Source: UBA2040 sp002384725
Lineage (GTDB): Bacteria > Bacteroidota > Bacteroidia > Flavobacteriales_D > Crocinitomicaceae
DNA length: 64,000 nt
Reading direction: 5' to 3'
Assembly: GCA_963926475.1 (NCBI GenBank)
Contig: CAWUXE010000012.1
Location: forward strand, 42,930 to 106,929
Made by a program: the position numbers and the translations under genes. The notes under the pieces are model-generated. The model was not told where the DNA came from, searched no databases, and saw nothing but the letters and a program-made list of their open reading frames with translations. Numbering within the stretch: position 1 is the stretch's first letter; each line of letters opens with the position of its first letter. Below are positions 35,001 to 43,605 of this stretch, piece after piece.

Positions 35001-35402
35001 GTATTGAACCCAGACGTTACAGTTCGTACGCGTGGTGTAATGGAAAAATGTTCATTCTGTGTACAACGTATTCAAGAAGGGAAATTGGTTGCAAAAGAAG
35101 CGGAAAGACCTGTTATGGATGGAGACGTTACGACGGCTTGTTCAGATGCTTGTCCAACCAATGCAATCATCGTTGGTGACTGGAACGATTTGAAATCGAT
35201 AGTTCGTACAAGTTCAGATGATAAACGTGCTTACCAAGCTTTAGAAGAAGTAGGTATTAAGCCAAATATCTGGTACAAAACGAAAGTACGTAACCACGAG
35301 AACAAAGAATTGGCTGGATTACAACAAGAACACAAAGTAGAAGCGCATGGCGGACACGGCGAGGCTCATGGTGAAGACCACGGTAAGAAAGCACATCATT
35401 AA
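32091..35402 (+). CDS. actB: Alternative Complex III subunit ActB, molybdopterin-oxidoreductase-like/Fe-S fusion
   Basis: Peripheral periplasmic subunit of 1103 residues. A twin-arginine motif (ARRDFLKFLGF, Arg50-Arg51) indicates Tat export. The N-terminal about 750 residues resemble a molybdopterin oxidoreductase; ActB is known not to bind the cofactor. The C-terminal ferredoxin-like part has four cysteine groups: CIGCGACLIAC (about 817), CHHCNHAPCETVC, CIGTRYCANNC and CSFC...CSDAC. In the third group, Thr replaces one expected Cys, consistent with the single [3Fe-4S] cluster known in this complex. The His/Gly-rich C-terminal tail is unusual but harmless. Confidence 0.95.
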   Translation: MELTKKYWKGVDELKETPEFLQNRDEEFPKGTTVDEFLNEDGVAESSPARRDFLKFLGFSVAAATVAACEAPVVKAIPYVNKPENVTPGIATWYASTYYDGNSYASILVKTREGRPIFIKGNKEQGFTKGNTNPQIIASVLGLYDSSRLTSPTKNGKVTNWTAVDGEIKKAIADVKAKGGKVTLVSNSIISPSTYNAIKALGAAVGDTEENGNFEHIQYDAQSYAGIRKANMESFGEAFIPDYDFSKAKTIVSVGADFMSGWLMSTQYTNQYGSRRNPDGEWMNKHFQFESNMSITGSNADNRAMIKPSEQANVLAYMLKAMGAPVSGVSTELSKPATKIADLAIKALRESKDASLVVAGSNNAAVQILANKLNMKLGAYATTININDKVNMFQSEDDKMNKFVNKVIGGKGPDMVLFCGVNPAYSLPNGDKFAMALSKIKTTISFSAHPDETASKCTYICPDHHALEAWNDFSPKASHYSIAQPTIRPIGNTAAAQESMMVWGGTAKRGGKDSKEYYNVITSNWKQFGFDVQTEVASWDEYWGMAVHNSVSTDTIMPATVPIFNEGALSGLASKLPKKGKWEVALYQKAGIGVGDQANNPWLQELPDPISKVTWDNYITMNPTDMGNDYQLTFDQETGLSLATVKMGAKSMTLPVYPSPGQALGTVGVALGYGRGANGEKIGTAAFQTKEYGGAVEDENGNPKPIGANAFAFVGMENGTMSYNGEVSINKEEGSYLIAATQIHHTVMARNSIVKETTLGTYKSKDQSAYNKKWTLQKLDEHGNHVEAPMAEFDLWDAHPVEKIGHRWAMTVDLNGCIGCGACLIACQSENNVPVVGKDEVRRGREMHWLRIDRYFASDIEAAVGSRKDHDLSKISFMDAAEDTAENPTVVHMPMMCHHCNHAPCETVCPVAATTHSNEGLNQMTYNRCIGTRYCANNCPYKVRRFNWFNYPSYKKFTEINPAQDDLGRMVLNPDVTVRTRGVMEKCSFCVQRIQEGKLVAKEAERPVMDGDVTTACSDACPTNAIIVGDWNDLKSIVRTSSDDKRAYQALEEVGIKPNIWYKTKVRNHENKELAGLQQEHKVEAHGGHGEAHGEDHGKKAHH

Positions 35403-35424
35403 TTAAGAAATAAAACAGACTGTA

Positions 35425-36822
35425 ATGCATAAGGAAGCAGCAATTAGAGAACCCCTCATCTTAGGACACAAATCCTATCATGATATCACTGAGGATGTAT
35501 GCCGACCGATTGAAGACAAAGCGCCAAAGATGTGGTATATTTTGTTCGGAATCGCGGCCATCATCGGATTGTATGGAGTAGGATGTATTCTATATCTACT
35601 TGGAACAGGAGTTGGTGTTTGGGGATTGAATAAAACCATCGGATGGGCCTGGGATATCACCAACTTTGTATGGTGGGTAGGCATCGGTCACGCCGGAACC
35701 TTAATTTCTGCAGTACTTTTATTGTTCCGTCAAAAATGGAGAATGGCCATTAACCGTTCTGCTGAGGCGATGACGATTTTCGCCGTATTTATGGCAGGGC
35801 TTTTCCCTTTGATTCACATGGGACGTTTATGGTTAGGATACTGGGTTTTGCCTTTGCCCAACCAATTCGGTTCACTTTGGGTCAACTTTAACTCACCCCT
35901 TCTTTGGGATGTATTCGCGATCTCGACTTACCTTTCTGTATCATTAGTATTCTGGTACATTGGTTTGATTCCGGATTTCGCAACGATACGTGATAGAGCT
36001 AAAAAGCCAGTAGCTAAGAAAATGTATTCCATCCTTTCTTTTGGGTGGTCAGGGAGAGCAAAACAATGGAATCGTTTCGAATTGATTTCTTTGGTTCTTG
36101 CAGGGCTCGCTACACCACTTGTATTCTCCGTTCACTCTATTGTATCATTTGACTTTGCTACATCGGTTATTCCAGGATGGCACACGACTATCTTTCCTCC
36201 GTATTTCGTTGCTGGGGCTGTATTCTCAGGATTTGCCATGGTACAAACCTTGATGCTCGTTATGCGAAAGGCAATGGGACTTGAGGCATACATTCATACC
36301 AAGCACGTCGAATACATGAATATTGTAATCATGGTTACAGGTTCGATTGTTGGAACAGCCTACATTACTGAGCTATTCGTATCTTGGTATTCAGGAGTTG
36401 AATATGAAGCATATGCATTTATCAATAGAGCTTCAGGGCCTTATTGGTGGGCATACTGGTCGATGATGACATGTAACGTTCTTTCTCCACAGTTGATGTG
36501 GATCAAGAAATTAAGAACAAGTTTGATCTTTACTTTCATAATTTCAATTGTAGTAAATATCGGAATGTGGTTTGAGCGTTATGTAATTATCGTTACCTCA
36601 TTGCACCGAGATTACCTTCCATCTTCATGGAGTATGCATTTCCCAAGTCATATTGATATTGGAGTATACGTTGGAACAATCGGATTATTCTTTGTATTCT
36701 TCTTATTATTTGCTCGTTTTTTCCCGGTATTGCCGTTGAATGAGGTGAAAACAATATTAAAAAGTTCAGGTGAATCATATAAAAATGCTCCAGATGCACA
36801 TCATGGAGACGATAAACATTAA
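35425..36822 (+). CDS. actC: Alternative Complex III subunit ActC (NrfD-like quinol-binding membrane protein)
   Basis: Integral membrane protein of 465 residues in the NrfD/PsrC family, with about ten helices. It carries a quinol-oxidising site next to the Fe-S chain of ActB. Recognisable parts are the N-terminal LILGHKSYHDITEDVCRPIE, the region FVWWVGIGHAGTLISAVLLL in helix 2-3 and MSMHFPSHIDIGVYVGT-like text late in the protein (SMHFPSHIDIGVYVGTIGLF in part). The C terminus is cytoplasmic and His-rich. It starts 22 bases after actB. Confidence 0.93.
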   Translation: MHKEAAIREPLILGHKSYHDITEDVCRPIEDKAPKMWYILFGIAAIIGLYGVGCILYLLGTGVGVWGLNKTIGWAWDITNFVWWVGIGHAGTLISAVLLLFRQKWRMAINRSAEAMTIFAVFMAGLFPLIHMGRLWLGYWVLPLPNQFGSLWVNFNSPLLWDVFAISTYLSVSLVFWYIGLIPDFATIRDRAKKPVAKKMYSILSFGWSGRAKQWNRFELISLVLAGLATPLVFSVHSIVSFDFATSVIPGWHTTIFPPYFVAGAVFSGFAMVQTLMLVMRKAMGLEAYIHTKHVEYMNIVIMVTGSIVGTAYITELFVSWYSGVEYEAYAFINRASGPYWWAYWSMMTCNVLSPQLMWIKKLRTSLIFTFIISIVVNIGMWFERYVIIVTSLHRDYLPSSWSMHFPSHIDIGVYVGTIGLFFVFFLLFARFFPVLPLNEVKTILKSSGESYKNAPDAHHGDDKH

Positions 36823-36832
36823 TAAATAAGAC

Positions 36833-37366
36833 ATGGCAGAGAAAGTATTTTATGCAATGTACGACGACGATGATATCCTCAAAGATGGGGCGAAACATTT
36901 AGTGTCGAAAGGAGTGAAAGTGAGCGAAGTGTTTTCTCCGTTTCCTATTCACGGTATTGATCCTATCATTGGTTTGAAAAACACCCGATTAGGAATCATG
37001 GCCTTCATTTATGGATTGACTGGTCTTCTTTTGGCGACAATTGGAATGCGTTACTTCATGGTAACCGATTGGCCGATGAACATTGGTGGTAAACCAAATG
37101 AATCGTATCTAGATAACATGTTGGCCTTCGTTCCAATTACTTTTGAGTTCACGGTATTGTGTGCTGCTCACGGAATGGCGATTACTTACATGTTGAGAAA
37201 TAAAATACTTCCCGGTATGCCAGCTTACAATCCTGATCCAAGAACAACGGATGACAGATTTGTAATTGAAATTAGAACTTCAGAAAATTCAAAATTCTCA
37301 GCCGAGGAATTAAATGCAATGTTGAAGGAAACGGGAATTGTTGAATTAGATCAAAAAGAAATATAA
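36833..37366 (+). CDS. actD: Alternative Complex III subunit ActD (DUF3341)
   Basis: 177-residue membrane subunit of the DUF3341 family. It has a cytoplasmic N-terminal domain (FYAMYDDDDILKDGAKHLVSK, then VFSPFPIHGIDPIIGL) and two transmembrane helices (IMAFIYGLTGLLLATIG and the one around FVPITFEFTVLCAAHGMAI). The C-terminal DDRFVIEIRTSE segment is typical. It is in the fixed act operon order, with an 11-base gap after actC. Confidence 0.93.
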   Translation: MAEKVFYAMYDDDDILKDGAKHLVSKGVKVSEVFSPFPIHGIDPIIGLKNTRLGIMAFIYGLTGLLLATIGMRYFMVTDWPMNIGGKPNESYLDNMLAFVPITFEFTVLCAAHGMAITYMLRNKILPGMPAYNPDPRTTDDRFVIEIRTSENSKFSAEELNAMLKETGIVELDQKEI

Positions 37367-37428
37367 AAATTTGCCAAGTAACCTCAATCTGAAAGGTTTG
37401 GGTAGTCTGACAAAACAAATAGAAACAG

Positions 37429-38169
37429 ATGAAAAAGAAAATAACGGCAATCGTTAAACTGACATTAGGTCTAGCAACAGTTATGTTGATGGGTGCTTGT
37501 GTTTCAAATCCTGATAGTTCTGGATTGGAATACATGCCCGACATGTACCGTTCTCCTGCAATAGAGCCATATGTTGATTATGGTCAATTGAGAAATGTTG
37601 AAGATGCTGAAAAAACGATGAAGCAATCTGCATTGACGCCACCTTTGAATGTTATTCCATATATAGGAGCGGACGAGACAGATGTTCTAATGTCGCTTCC
37701 TTATTTCCGCAAGCCGAATATTACATTCAAAACTACCCACGGATTAGTGGGTTACGAGTTTACAAATGAGGATACATATGCATTAGCAAAAAATGATAAA
37801 AACCCGTTGATTTTAACGGTTGAAAATTCAGAAGCAATCATGAAAAGAGGGAAGTATTTGTATTCGAGCAAATGTATGCACTGTCATGGTGAAAAAGGAG
37901 ATGGAAATGGTCCAATGATGTTGTCTGGAGCATATTCAGGTGTTCCGGATTACAAAACAAGACCAGATTTAGGTGACGGTCAGATTTTTTACTCCATCTA
38001 TTACGGTTTGAACTCAATGGGTGCGCACGGATCGTTTTTGAAGAAGAAAGACATCTGGACTTTGGTTCATTATGTTCGTCAGTTTCAAAACGCTGATTAC
38101 GGAAAATTTAATGCAGATGGTTCAGTAGCCGCGGTTGCTGCCCCGGATACGACTGTAACACAAGAATAA
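37429..38169 (+). CDS. actE: Alternative Complex III subunit ActE, monohaem lipoprotein cytochrome c
   Basis: 246-residue lipoprotein (signal ending LMGAC, Cys24), giving a periplasmic cytochrome tethered to the membrane. One CxxCH motif is present, CMHCHGEKGDGNGPM at about residues 146-160, in the fold typical of small cytochromes c with a distal Met (likely in NSMGAHGSF). The N-terminal part has YMPDMYRSPAIEPYVDY, characteristic of ActE. It probably passes electrons onward to cytochrome c oxidase. It lies in the conserved operon order. Confidence 0.93.
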   Translation: MKKKITAIVKLTLGLATVMLMGACVSNPDSSGLEYMPDMYRSPAIEPYVDYGQLRNVEDAEKTMKQSALTPPLNVIPYIGADETDVLMSLPYFRKPNITFKTTHGLVGYEFTNEDTYALAKNDKNPLILTVENSEAIMKRGKYLYSSKCMHCHGEKGDGNGPMMLSGAYSGVPDYKTRPDLGDGQIFYSIYYGLNSMGAHGSFLKKKDIWTLVHYVRQFQNADYGKFNADGSVAAVAAPDTTVTQE

Positions 38170-38191
38170 AAACGCTTTTAACTCTATACAA

Positions 38192-39379
38192 ATGGAATTC
38201 AAAATAGCTAATAAAGCAAAAATGTTAACCTTGATTCTAATGGGATTGGGTGCGCTTTGCCTAATTATCGGGATCATTTCTGACTTAGGATCTCATCACC
38301 TAACACAACGTTTGTTGGTGAATGGATTAACAAATGGGTTTTACTTCTTTGCCTTGGCTTTGGGAGCGTTGTTCTTTTTAGCGTTACAATATGCAACTGA
38401 ATCAGGATGGTATGCTTCAGTAAAAAGAATCATTGAAGCACAAGCAGGATTTCTTCCATACGGAATAGGTCTATTGGGCTTGGTACTATTGATCATTACC
38501 TTGATGGATGGAGCACACATCTACATCTGGATGGATCCTGAAGTAGTTAAAAGTGATCCCATTGTTGCAGGCAAAGCATTTTATCTAAATAAAATCTTCT
38601 TTTGGGTAAGAACAATAGCTTATTTCGGAGTGTACTATTGGTACTTCTGGGGATTCAAAAAACGTTCTTTGTTAGAAGACAAAGTAGGAGGTACTGACCT
38701 TCATTTTACAAACTATAAGAAAGCAGCCGTCTTTTTAGTATTCTTTGCTGTATTTAGTTCAACATCGGCTTGGGATTGGTTAATGTCTGTTGATGTTCAC
38801 TGGTTCTCAACTTTGTTTGGATGGTATACCTTCGCAGGGATGTGGTGTTCAGCTATGGTTGTATTGGTATTGACAGTTTTGTATTTGAAGAAATTGGGTT
38901 ATTTACCTAAAGTGAATGAAAACCATATTCATGACATAGGCAAATGGGTTTTCGCGACCTCATTCTTATGGTCTTATTTGTTCTTCTCGCAGTACATGCT
39001 GATTTGGTATGCAAATATTCCTGAGGAGGTAACGTACTATGTTACAAGGACTCAGGACTTTAGATTCGTTTATTTCTTCATGTTTATAATCAATTTTGCT
39101 TTTCCGATGTTAATACTAATGTCGAGAGACGCAAAACGACATGCTGGTATTCTTTCATTCGTAGGATTGATTATTTTGGCGGGTCACTGGTTAGACGTTT
39201 GGATTATGGTTTCTGCAGGTTCAATGGGAACAAACGCACATATAGGATTCATAGAAATAGGTATGGCGGTGTTAATCGCTGGTTTTTTCATCCGAATATT
39301 GCTTACGAACTTGTCAAAAGCTCCCCTTACTCCAGTGAATCACCCGTTCTTGGATGAAAGTATTCACCACGAAATTTAA
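38192..39379 (+). CDS. actF: Alternative Complex III subunit ActF (NrfD-like membrane protein)
   Basis: Second NrfD-like polytopic subunit, 395 residues, about ten helices. It is related to ActC but lacks the N-terminal extension. Recognisable elements are SDLGSHHLTQRLLVNGLTNG early, FSSTSAWDWLMSVDVHWFST at about residues 190-209, and a late AGHWLDVWIMVSAGSMG. ActC and ActF together form the membrane core. It follows actE by 22 bases and is followed by the cytochrome oxidase genes. Confidence 0.93.
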   Translation: MEFKIANKAKMLTLILMGLGALCLIIGIISDLGSHHLTQRLLVNGLTNGFYFFALALGALFFLALQYATESGWYASVKRIIEAQAGFLPYGIGLLGLVLLIITLMDGAHIYIWMDPEVVKSDPIVAGKAFYLNKIFFWVRTIAYFGVYYWYFWGFKKRSLLEDKVGGTDLHFTNYKKAAVFLVFFAVFSSTSAWDWLMSVDVHWFSTLFGWYTFAGMWCSAMVVLVLTVLYLKKLGYLPKVNENHIHDIGKWVFATSFLWSYLFFSQYMLIWYANIPEEVTYYVTRTQDFRFVYFFMFIINFAFPMLILMSRDAKRHAGILSFVGLIILAGHWLDVWIMVSAGSMGTNAHIGFIEIGMAVLIAGFFIRILLTNLSKAPLTPVNHPFLDESIHHEI

Positions 39380-39414
39380 TATAGATTAAAAGAATTTGTC
39401 AAAAAGAATAAAAA

Positions 39415-40641
39415 ATGGGAAGTAAATTAATAATAATAGCTGTTCTTGTCCTAGGAGTTTTCGCAATCGCGCAGTTGATGCGTTTGTATGAGCTTTCTTC
39501 CAAAATGACTAAGAAAGGGGAAACTGAGGTAACCATCAGAGATAATAATATGAACGGAAAGCTCATGTTAGTGTTTATGATTCTTTTGACAATAGGATTT
39601 ATTTGGTTGATCAAAAAATATGGGTGGACGGGTCGTGGAGATGCCGCCTCTGTTCACGGTGCAGAATATGACTGGTTGATGGGATTAAATTTGATCATCA
39701 TTATAATAGGTTGTTTCATTACCAATTTTTTGTTGTTTTATTTCTCTTTTAAGTTTGTGAAAAAACCAGGTGTGAAAGCATATTGGTTTCCTCATGATAA
39801 TAAATTAGAGATGATTTGGACGGTTGTTCCTGCAATTATTTTGGCCGTCATCATTATTTTAGGTCTTAGATCTTGGAATGAAATAACTGGACCATCAGAC
39901 AAAGAGGCAGTTCGTGTAGAATTGTTCTCAAAACAATTTGACTGGACAGCACGCTATTCAGGAGAAGATAACAAACTTGGGAAATTTGATTACAAGTTAA
40001 CAACGGATGCTAACGAATTGGCATTAATGACTACTGCCACTATTGATACAGCAATCATGCAGATGGAAAATGGGTTGAGTGGAATAAAAACTATTGAAGC
40101 AAAACTGAATGATCGAAGCGTAATGATGACGCCTGACGAAAGAGAGAGTATGATGAATGATTTGAGTCGCAAACAACGTTTGATTCGTTTATTGCATCAA
40201 ATTAGAGAAAGGCATGATAGTAAATTAGATGCAATGGCATATGATGATATCATTCAAAAGGATACTTTGTATTTGTGTTCGGAACAGGCATATGAATTTA
40301 ATTTCAGAGCAAAGGATGTATTACATTCGGCTTACTTCCCACATTTTCGTGCTCAAATGAACAATGTGCCAGGACAAGTAACAAGATTCAAATTCACCCC
40401 AAATGTGACGACTGAAGAAATGCGCGAGCGTATGAAGAATCCGAACTTTAATTATGTCTTGATGTGCAATAAGATATGCGGAGGGGCTCACTACAAAATG
40501 AAAATGATTGTTGTAGTCTTGCCAAAGGAAGAGTTCAAAAAATGGATGGACGGTAAAAAAGGAAGTACTTTTAAAGATTCCTTTATGCCTCCAGTACCTG
40601 TACCAGATGCTGTAGTTGAAGAAGTTGTTGTAGCAGCTTAA
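39415..40641 (+). CDS. coxB: Cytochrome c oxidase subunit II
   Basis: CuA-bearing subunit of the aa3-type oxidase, 408 residues. There is an extra N-terminal hydrophobic segment, then two transmembrane helices around residues 45-65 and 78-155. The CuA site is formed by CNKICGGAHYKM: Cys351, Cys355, His359 and Met362. The upstream His lies in DVLHSAYFPHFRAQM. Between the QFDWTARYSGED strand and that block, about 90 residues of mostly helical, charged sequence are inserted. It is directly downstream of actF, consistent with an ACIII-oxidase supercomplex. Confidence 0.94.
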   Translation: MGSKLIIIAVLVLGVFAIAQLMRLYELSSKMTKKGETEVTIRDNNMNGKLMLVFMILLTIGFIWLIKKYGWTGRGDAASVHGAEYDWLMGLNLIIIIIGCFITNFLLFYFSFKFVKKPGVKAYWFPHDNKLEMIWTVVPAIILAVIIILGLRSWNEITGPSDKEAVRVELFSKQFDWTARYSGEDNKLGKFDYKLTTDANELALMTTATIDTAIMQMENGLSGIKTIEAKLNDRSVMMTPDERESMMNDLSRKQRLIRLLHQIRERHDSKLDAMAYDDIIQKDTLYLCSEQAYEFNFRAKDVLHSAYFPHFRAQMNNVPGQVTRFKFTPNVTTEEMRERMKNPNFNYVLMCNKICGGAHYKMKMIVVVLPKEEFKKWMDGKKGSTFKDSFMPPVPVPDAVVEEVVVAA

Positions 40642-40674
40642 TAAAATATTTAATAAAATTAAAATAAACAGAAA

Positions 40675-42486
40675 ATGTCGGCAGTAGCGCACGAAACAAA
40701 CGGAAACCATGGTCATGACGACCACGCTCATCACGAAGAAGGTTTCGTTTCTAAGTATATTTTTAGCCAGGATCATAAAATGATCGGTAAACAGTTTTTA
40801 ATGACTGCCATCTTCATGGGCGTTGTGGCTATGTTGTTATCGGTTTTGTTCCGTATCCAATTGGCTTGGCCAGGAGAAAGTTCTGATTTCTTGTCTTTTT
40901 TCCTTGGTGAGCAATGGGCTCCAGGTGGAGTTTTGAAGGAAGATATGTATTTGGGATTGGTGACCATTCACGGTACAATAATGGTTTTCTTCTTGTTGAC
41001 AGGAGGTCTTTCGGGAACATTTTCCAATATGCTAATTCCACTTCAATTGGGTGCACGTGACATGGCTTCGGGCTTCTTGAACATGCTATCTTATTGGTTC
41101 TTTTTGATCTCTTCTGTCATCATGCTTTGTTCGATGTTCGTTGAAACTGGACCAGCTATGGCTGGATGGACAATTTATCCGCCTCTTTCAGCTCTTCCGC
41201 AAGCGGTGAGTGGATCTGGCACAGGTATGACTCTTTGGTTGGTTTCAATGACAATTTTTATTGCTTCCTCTTTAATCGGTTCATTGAATTACATTGTAAC
41301 CGTTTTGAACCTGCGTGCGAAAGGAATGAGTATGACGCGAATGCCTTTGACAATTTGGACGTTCTTCGTAACGGCTATTTTGGGTGTTCTTTCGTTTCCG
41401 GTGCTTTTATCAGCTGCTTTATTGTTGATGATGGACAGATTGGCTGGAACAAGCTTCTATCTATCTGACATCATTGTCGGTGGTGAAATGCTGACGAACT
41501 CAGGTGGATCGCCCATACTTTATCAACACTTATTTTGGTTTCTAGGTCACCCAGAAGTCTACATTGTATTACTTCCTGCCCTCGGATTATCTTCAGAGAT
41601 TATCTCAACCAACTCAAGAAAACCAATTTTCGGTTATCGAGCAATGATTGGTTCAATTCTGGCAATTGGCTTCCTCTCTTTTATCGTTTGGGGCCACCAT
41701 ATGTTTATAACAGGGATGAATCCATTCTTAGGATCCGTCTTTGTATTTACCACATTGCTAATTGCAATTCCATCAGCAGTCAAGGTCTTTAATTATTTAA
41801 CGACATTATGGAGGGGATCTTTGCATTTGACACCAGCTATGATGTTTGCCATTGGTTTGGTCTCTACTTTTATAACTGGAGGTGTTACAGGAATCATATT
41901 GGCCGATTCAGCCCTAGATATTGCGGTACATGACACCTACTTCGTAGTAGCTCACTTTCACGTAGTAATGGGGATGTCAGCCGTATTTGGAATGTTTGCT
42001 GGAGTCTATCATTGGTTTCCTAAAATGTACGGTAGGATGATGAACCTGCGTTTAGGATACGCCCATTTTTGGATTACGATAGTAGGTGCTTACGGAGTAT
42101 TTTTTCCAATGCACTTTGTTGGGATAGCTGGAGCACCGAGAAGATATTATGATAACTCAGTTTACAATGAGTTCGATACAATAGCGGGCGATATGATATT
42201 CGATTTGAATGTTATCATTACGATATTCGCGATAATTGCTGCTTTGGGTCAAATCATATTCTTGTTCAACTTCTTCTATTCGATTTACAGAGGGCCAAAA
42301 GCACCTCAAAATCCATGGAGATCAAATACTTTAGAGTGGACTACACCAGTAGAACACATTCACGGAAACTGGCCTGGCGAATTACCAACAGTGCATAGAT
42401 GGCCTTATGATTACTCTAAGCCTGGTTCAGATGTGGATTTCATTCCTCAGAATGTTCCATTGGCTGAAGGTGAGCACGATCATTAA
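40675..42486 (+). CDS. coxA: Cytochrome c oxidase subunit I
   Basis: Catalytic haem-copper subunit, 603 residues, twelve predicted helices. The CuB/haem a3 site is present: HPEVY with His292 and the cross-linked Tyr296 (K-channel type A oxidase), HH in IVWGHHMF, and the haem ligands in VHDTYFVVAHFHVVM (HFH at 427-429). The N-terminal His-rich stretch (NHGHDDHAHHEEG) is a clade-typical extension. It is the last gene of the act-cox block, 33 bases after coxB. No subunit III or IV gene follows here. Confidence 0.97.
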   Translation: MSAVAHETNGNHGHDDHAHHEEGFVSKYIFSQDHKMIGKQFLMTAIFMGVVAMLLSVLFRIQLAWPGESSDFLSFFLGEQWAPGGVLKEDMYLGLVTIHGTIMVFFLLTGGLSGTFSNMLIPLQLGARDMASGFLNMLSYWFFLISSVIMLCSMFVETGPAMAGWTIYPPLSALPQAVSGSGTGMTLWLVSMTIFIASSLIGSLNYIVTVLNLRAKGMSMTRMPLTIWTFFVTAILGVLSFPVLLSAALLLMMDRLAGTSFYLSDIIVGGEMLTNSGGSPILYQHLFWFLGHPEVYIVLLPALGLSSEIISTNSRKPIFGYRAMIGSILAIGFLSFIVWGHHMFITGMNPFLGSVFVFTTLLIAIPSAVKVFNYLTTLWRGSLHLTPAMMFAIGLVSTFITGGVTGIILADSALDIAVHDTYFVVAHFHVVMGMSAVFGMFAGVYHWFPKMYGRMMNLRLGYAHFWITIVGAYGVFFPMHFVGIAGAPRRYYDNSVYNEFDTIAGDMIFDLNVIITIFAIIAALGQIIFLFNFFYSIYRGPKAPQNPWRSNTLEWTTPVEHIHGNWPGELPTVHRWPYDYSKPGSDVDFIPQNVPLAEGEHDH

Positions 42487-42504
42487 TTGAAACAAACCTT
42501 TTTT

Positions 42505-42547
42505 GAAATCCCTTTCGTCTCGATAGTTCTCGGGAGAAAGGGATTTC
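42505..42547 (+). terminator. Terminator hairpin of the act-cox operon
   Basis: Perfect 12-base-pair stem (42505-42516 with 42536-42547), with a further TCTC/GAGA pairing inside the loop. The T-tract that follows is TATTTTTG, which is also a -7 promoter box for ruvB. Confidence 0.75.
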
Positions 42548-42548
42548 G

Positions 42549-42556
42549 TATTTTTG
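42549..42556 (+). promoter_or_regulatory. -7 promoter box (TATTTTTG) for ruvB, overlapping the terminator T-tract
   Basis: Exact match to TAnnTTTG, 18 bases before the ruvB start. The expected -33 position falls within the terminator loop and is not a clear TTTG. Confidence 0.5.
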
Positions 42557-42573
42557 AGTAAAAGCGAATTCAG

Positions 42574-43602
42574 TTGGAAGAAGAAGAATCATTCGATTAT
42601 AGGGAAGAGGCCGAACAATCCGTAGATCAGGATTATGATAAAGTCTTGCGTCCAAAATCTTTGAATGATTTCGCAGGTCAACCAAGCATTGTTGAAAATC
42701 TAGAAATTTTTGTCAAGGCCGCAACACTGCGAAACGAACCTCTCGATCATGTGTTGCTGCATGGACCTCCAGGATTGGGTAAAACAACATTGGCCAACAT
42801 TATTGCCAATGAGTTAGGTGTTGGCTTTAAAGTAACCAGTGGACCTGTTTTAGACAAACCAGGAGACTTGGCTGGTTTATTGACCAATCTTGAAACAGGA
42901 GATGTGCTTTTTATCGATGAGATTCATCGTCTTTCGCCTGTTGTAGAAGAGTATCTTTATTCTGCAATGGAAGATTATTCCATCGACATAATGATCGATT
43001 CGGGACCTAATGCAAGGACAGTTCAAATTAGTTTGAGTCCGTTTACCTTAATCGGTGCGACAACTCGTTCTGGATTATTGACATCCCCCCTTCGAGCTAG
43101 ATTTGGTATTAATTCAAGATTGCAATATTATGATGCGGAGACTTTAACGAATATTGTTGAGCGTTCGGCAGGATTGTTGAACATTGAAATTGCAGATACG
43201 GCCGCCTATCAGATCGCCAGTAGAAGTAGAGGAACACCAAGAATTGCCAATGCACTTTTAAGAAGAATACGAGATTTTGCCCAAATAAAGGGAAACGGAA
43301 CCATTACTTTGGATATCACTGAATATGGTTTAGAAGCATTACACGTTGACAAGAACGGTTTAGACGAAATGGATAATCGCATGTTGACAACGATTATTGA
43401 GAAGTTTAATGGTGGTCCAGTTGGTTTGACAACTATAGCAACGGCAATTGGTGAAAATGCAGGAACTTTGGAAGAAGTGTATGAACCGTTTTTAATTCAA
43501 GAAGGTTTTTTGATGCGCACACCAAGAGGAAGAAAGGCGACTGAAAAAGCATATAAGCATTTGGGATTCACCAAAGGATGGGAGCAAGGAGGATTGTTCT
43601 AA
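42574..43602 (+). CDS. ruvB: Holliday junction branch-migration helicase RuvB
   Basis: AAA+ motor of the RuvABC resolvasome, 342 residues, acting on recombination intermediates. Walker A is GPPGLGKTT, Walker B is LFIDEIHRL, sensor 1 is GATTRSGLLTSPLRARFG, and the winged-helix domain ends the protein (RTPRGRKATEKAYKHLG). The frame has no ATG near the start. The TTG at 42574 gives MEEEESFDY and lies about 18 bases after a -7 box, so it is the likely initiation codon. queG follows after three bases. Confidence 0.96.
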   Translation: MEEEESFDYREEAEQSVDQDYDKVLRPKSLNDFAGQPSIVENLEIFVKAATLRNEPLDHVLLHGPPGLGKTTLANIIANELGVGFKVTSGPVLDKPGDLAGLLTNLETGDVLFIDEIHRLSPVVEEYLYSAMEDYSIDIMIDSGPNARTVQISLSPFTLIGATTRSGLLTSPLRARFGINSRLQYYDAETLTNIVERSAGLLNIEIADTAAYQIASRSRGTPRIANALLRRIRDFAQIKGNGTITLDITEYGLEALHVDKNGLDEMDNRMLTTIIEKFNGGPVGLTTIATAIGENAGTLEEVYEPFLIQEGFLMRTPRGRKATEKAYKHLGFTKGWEQGGLF

Positions 43603-43605
43603 GCG

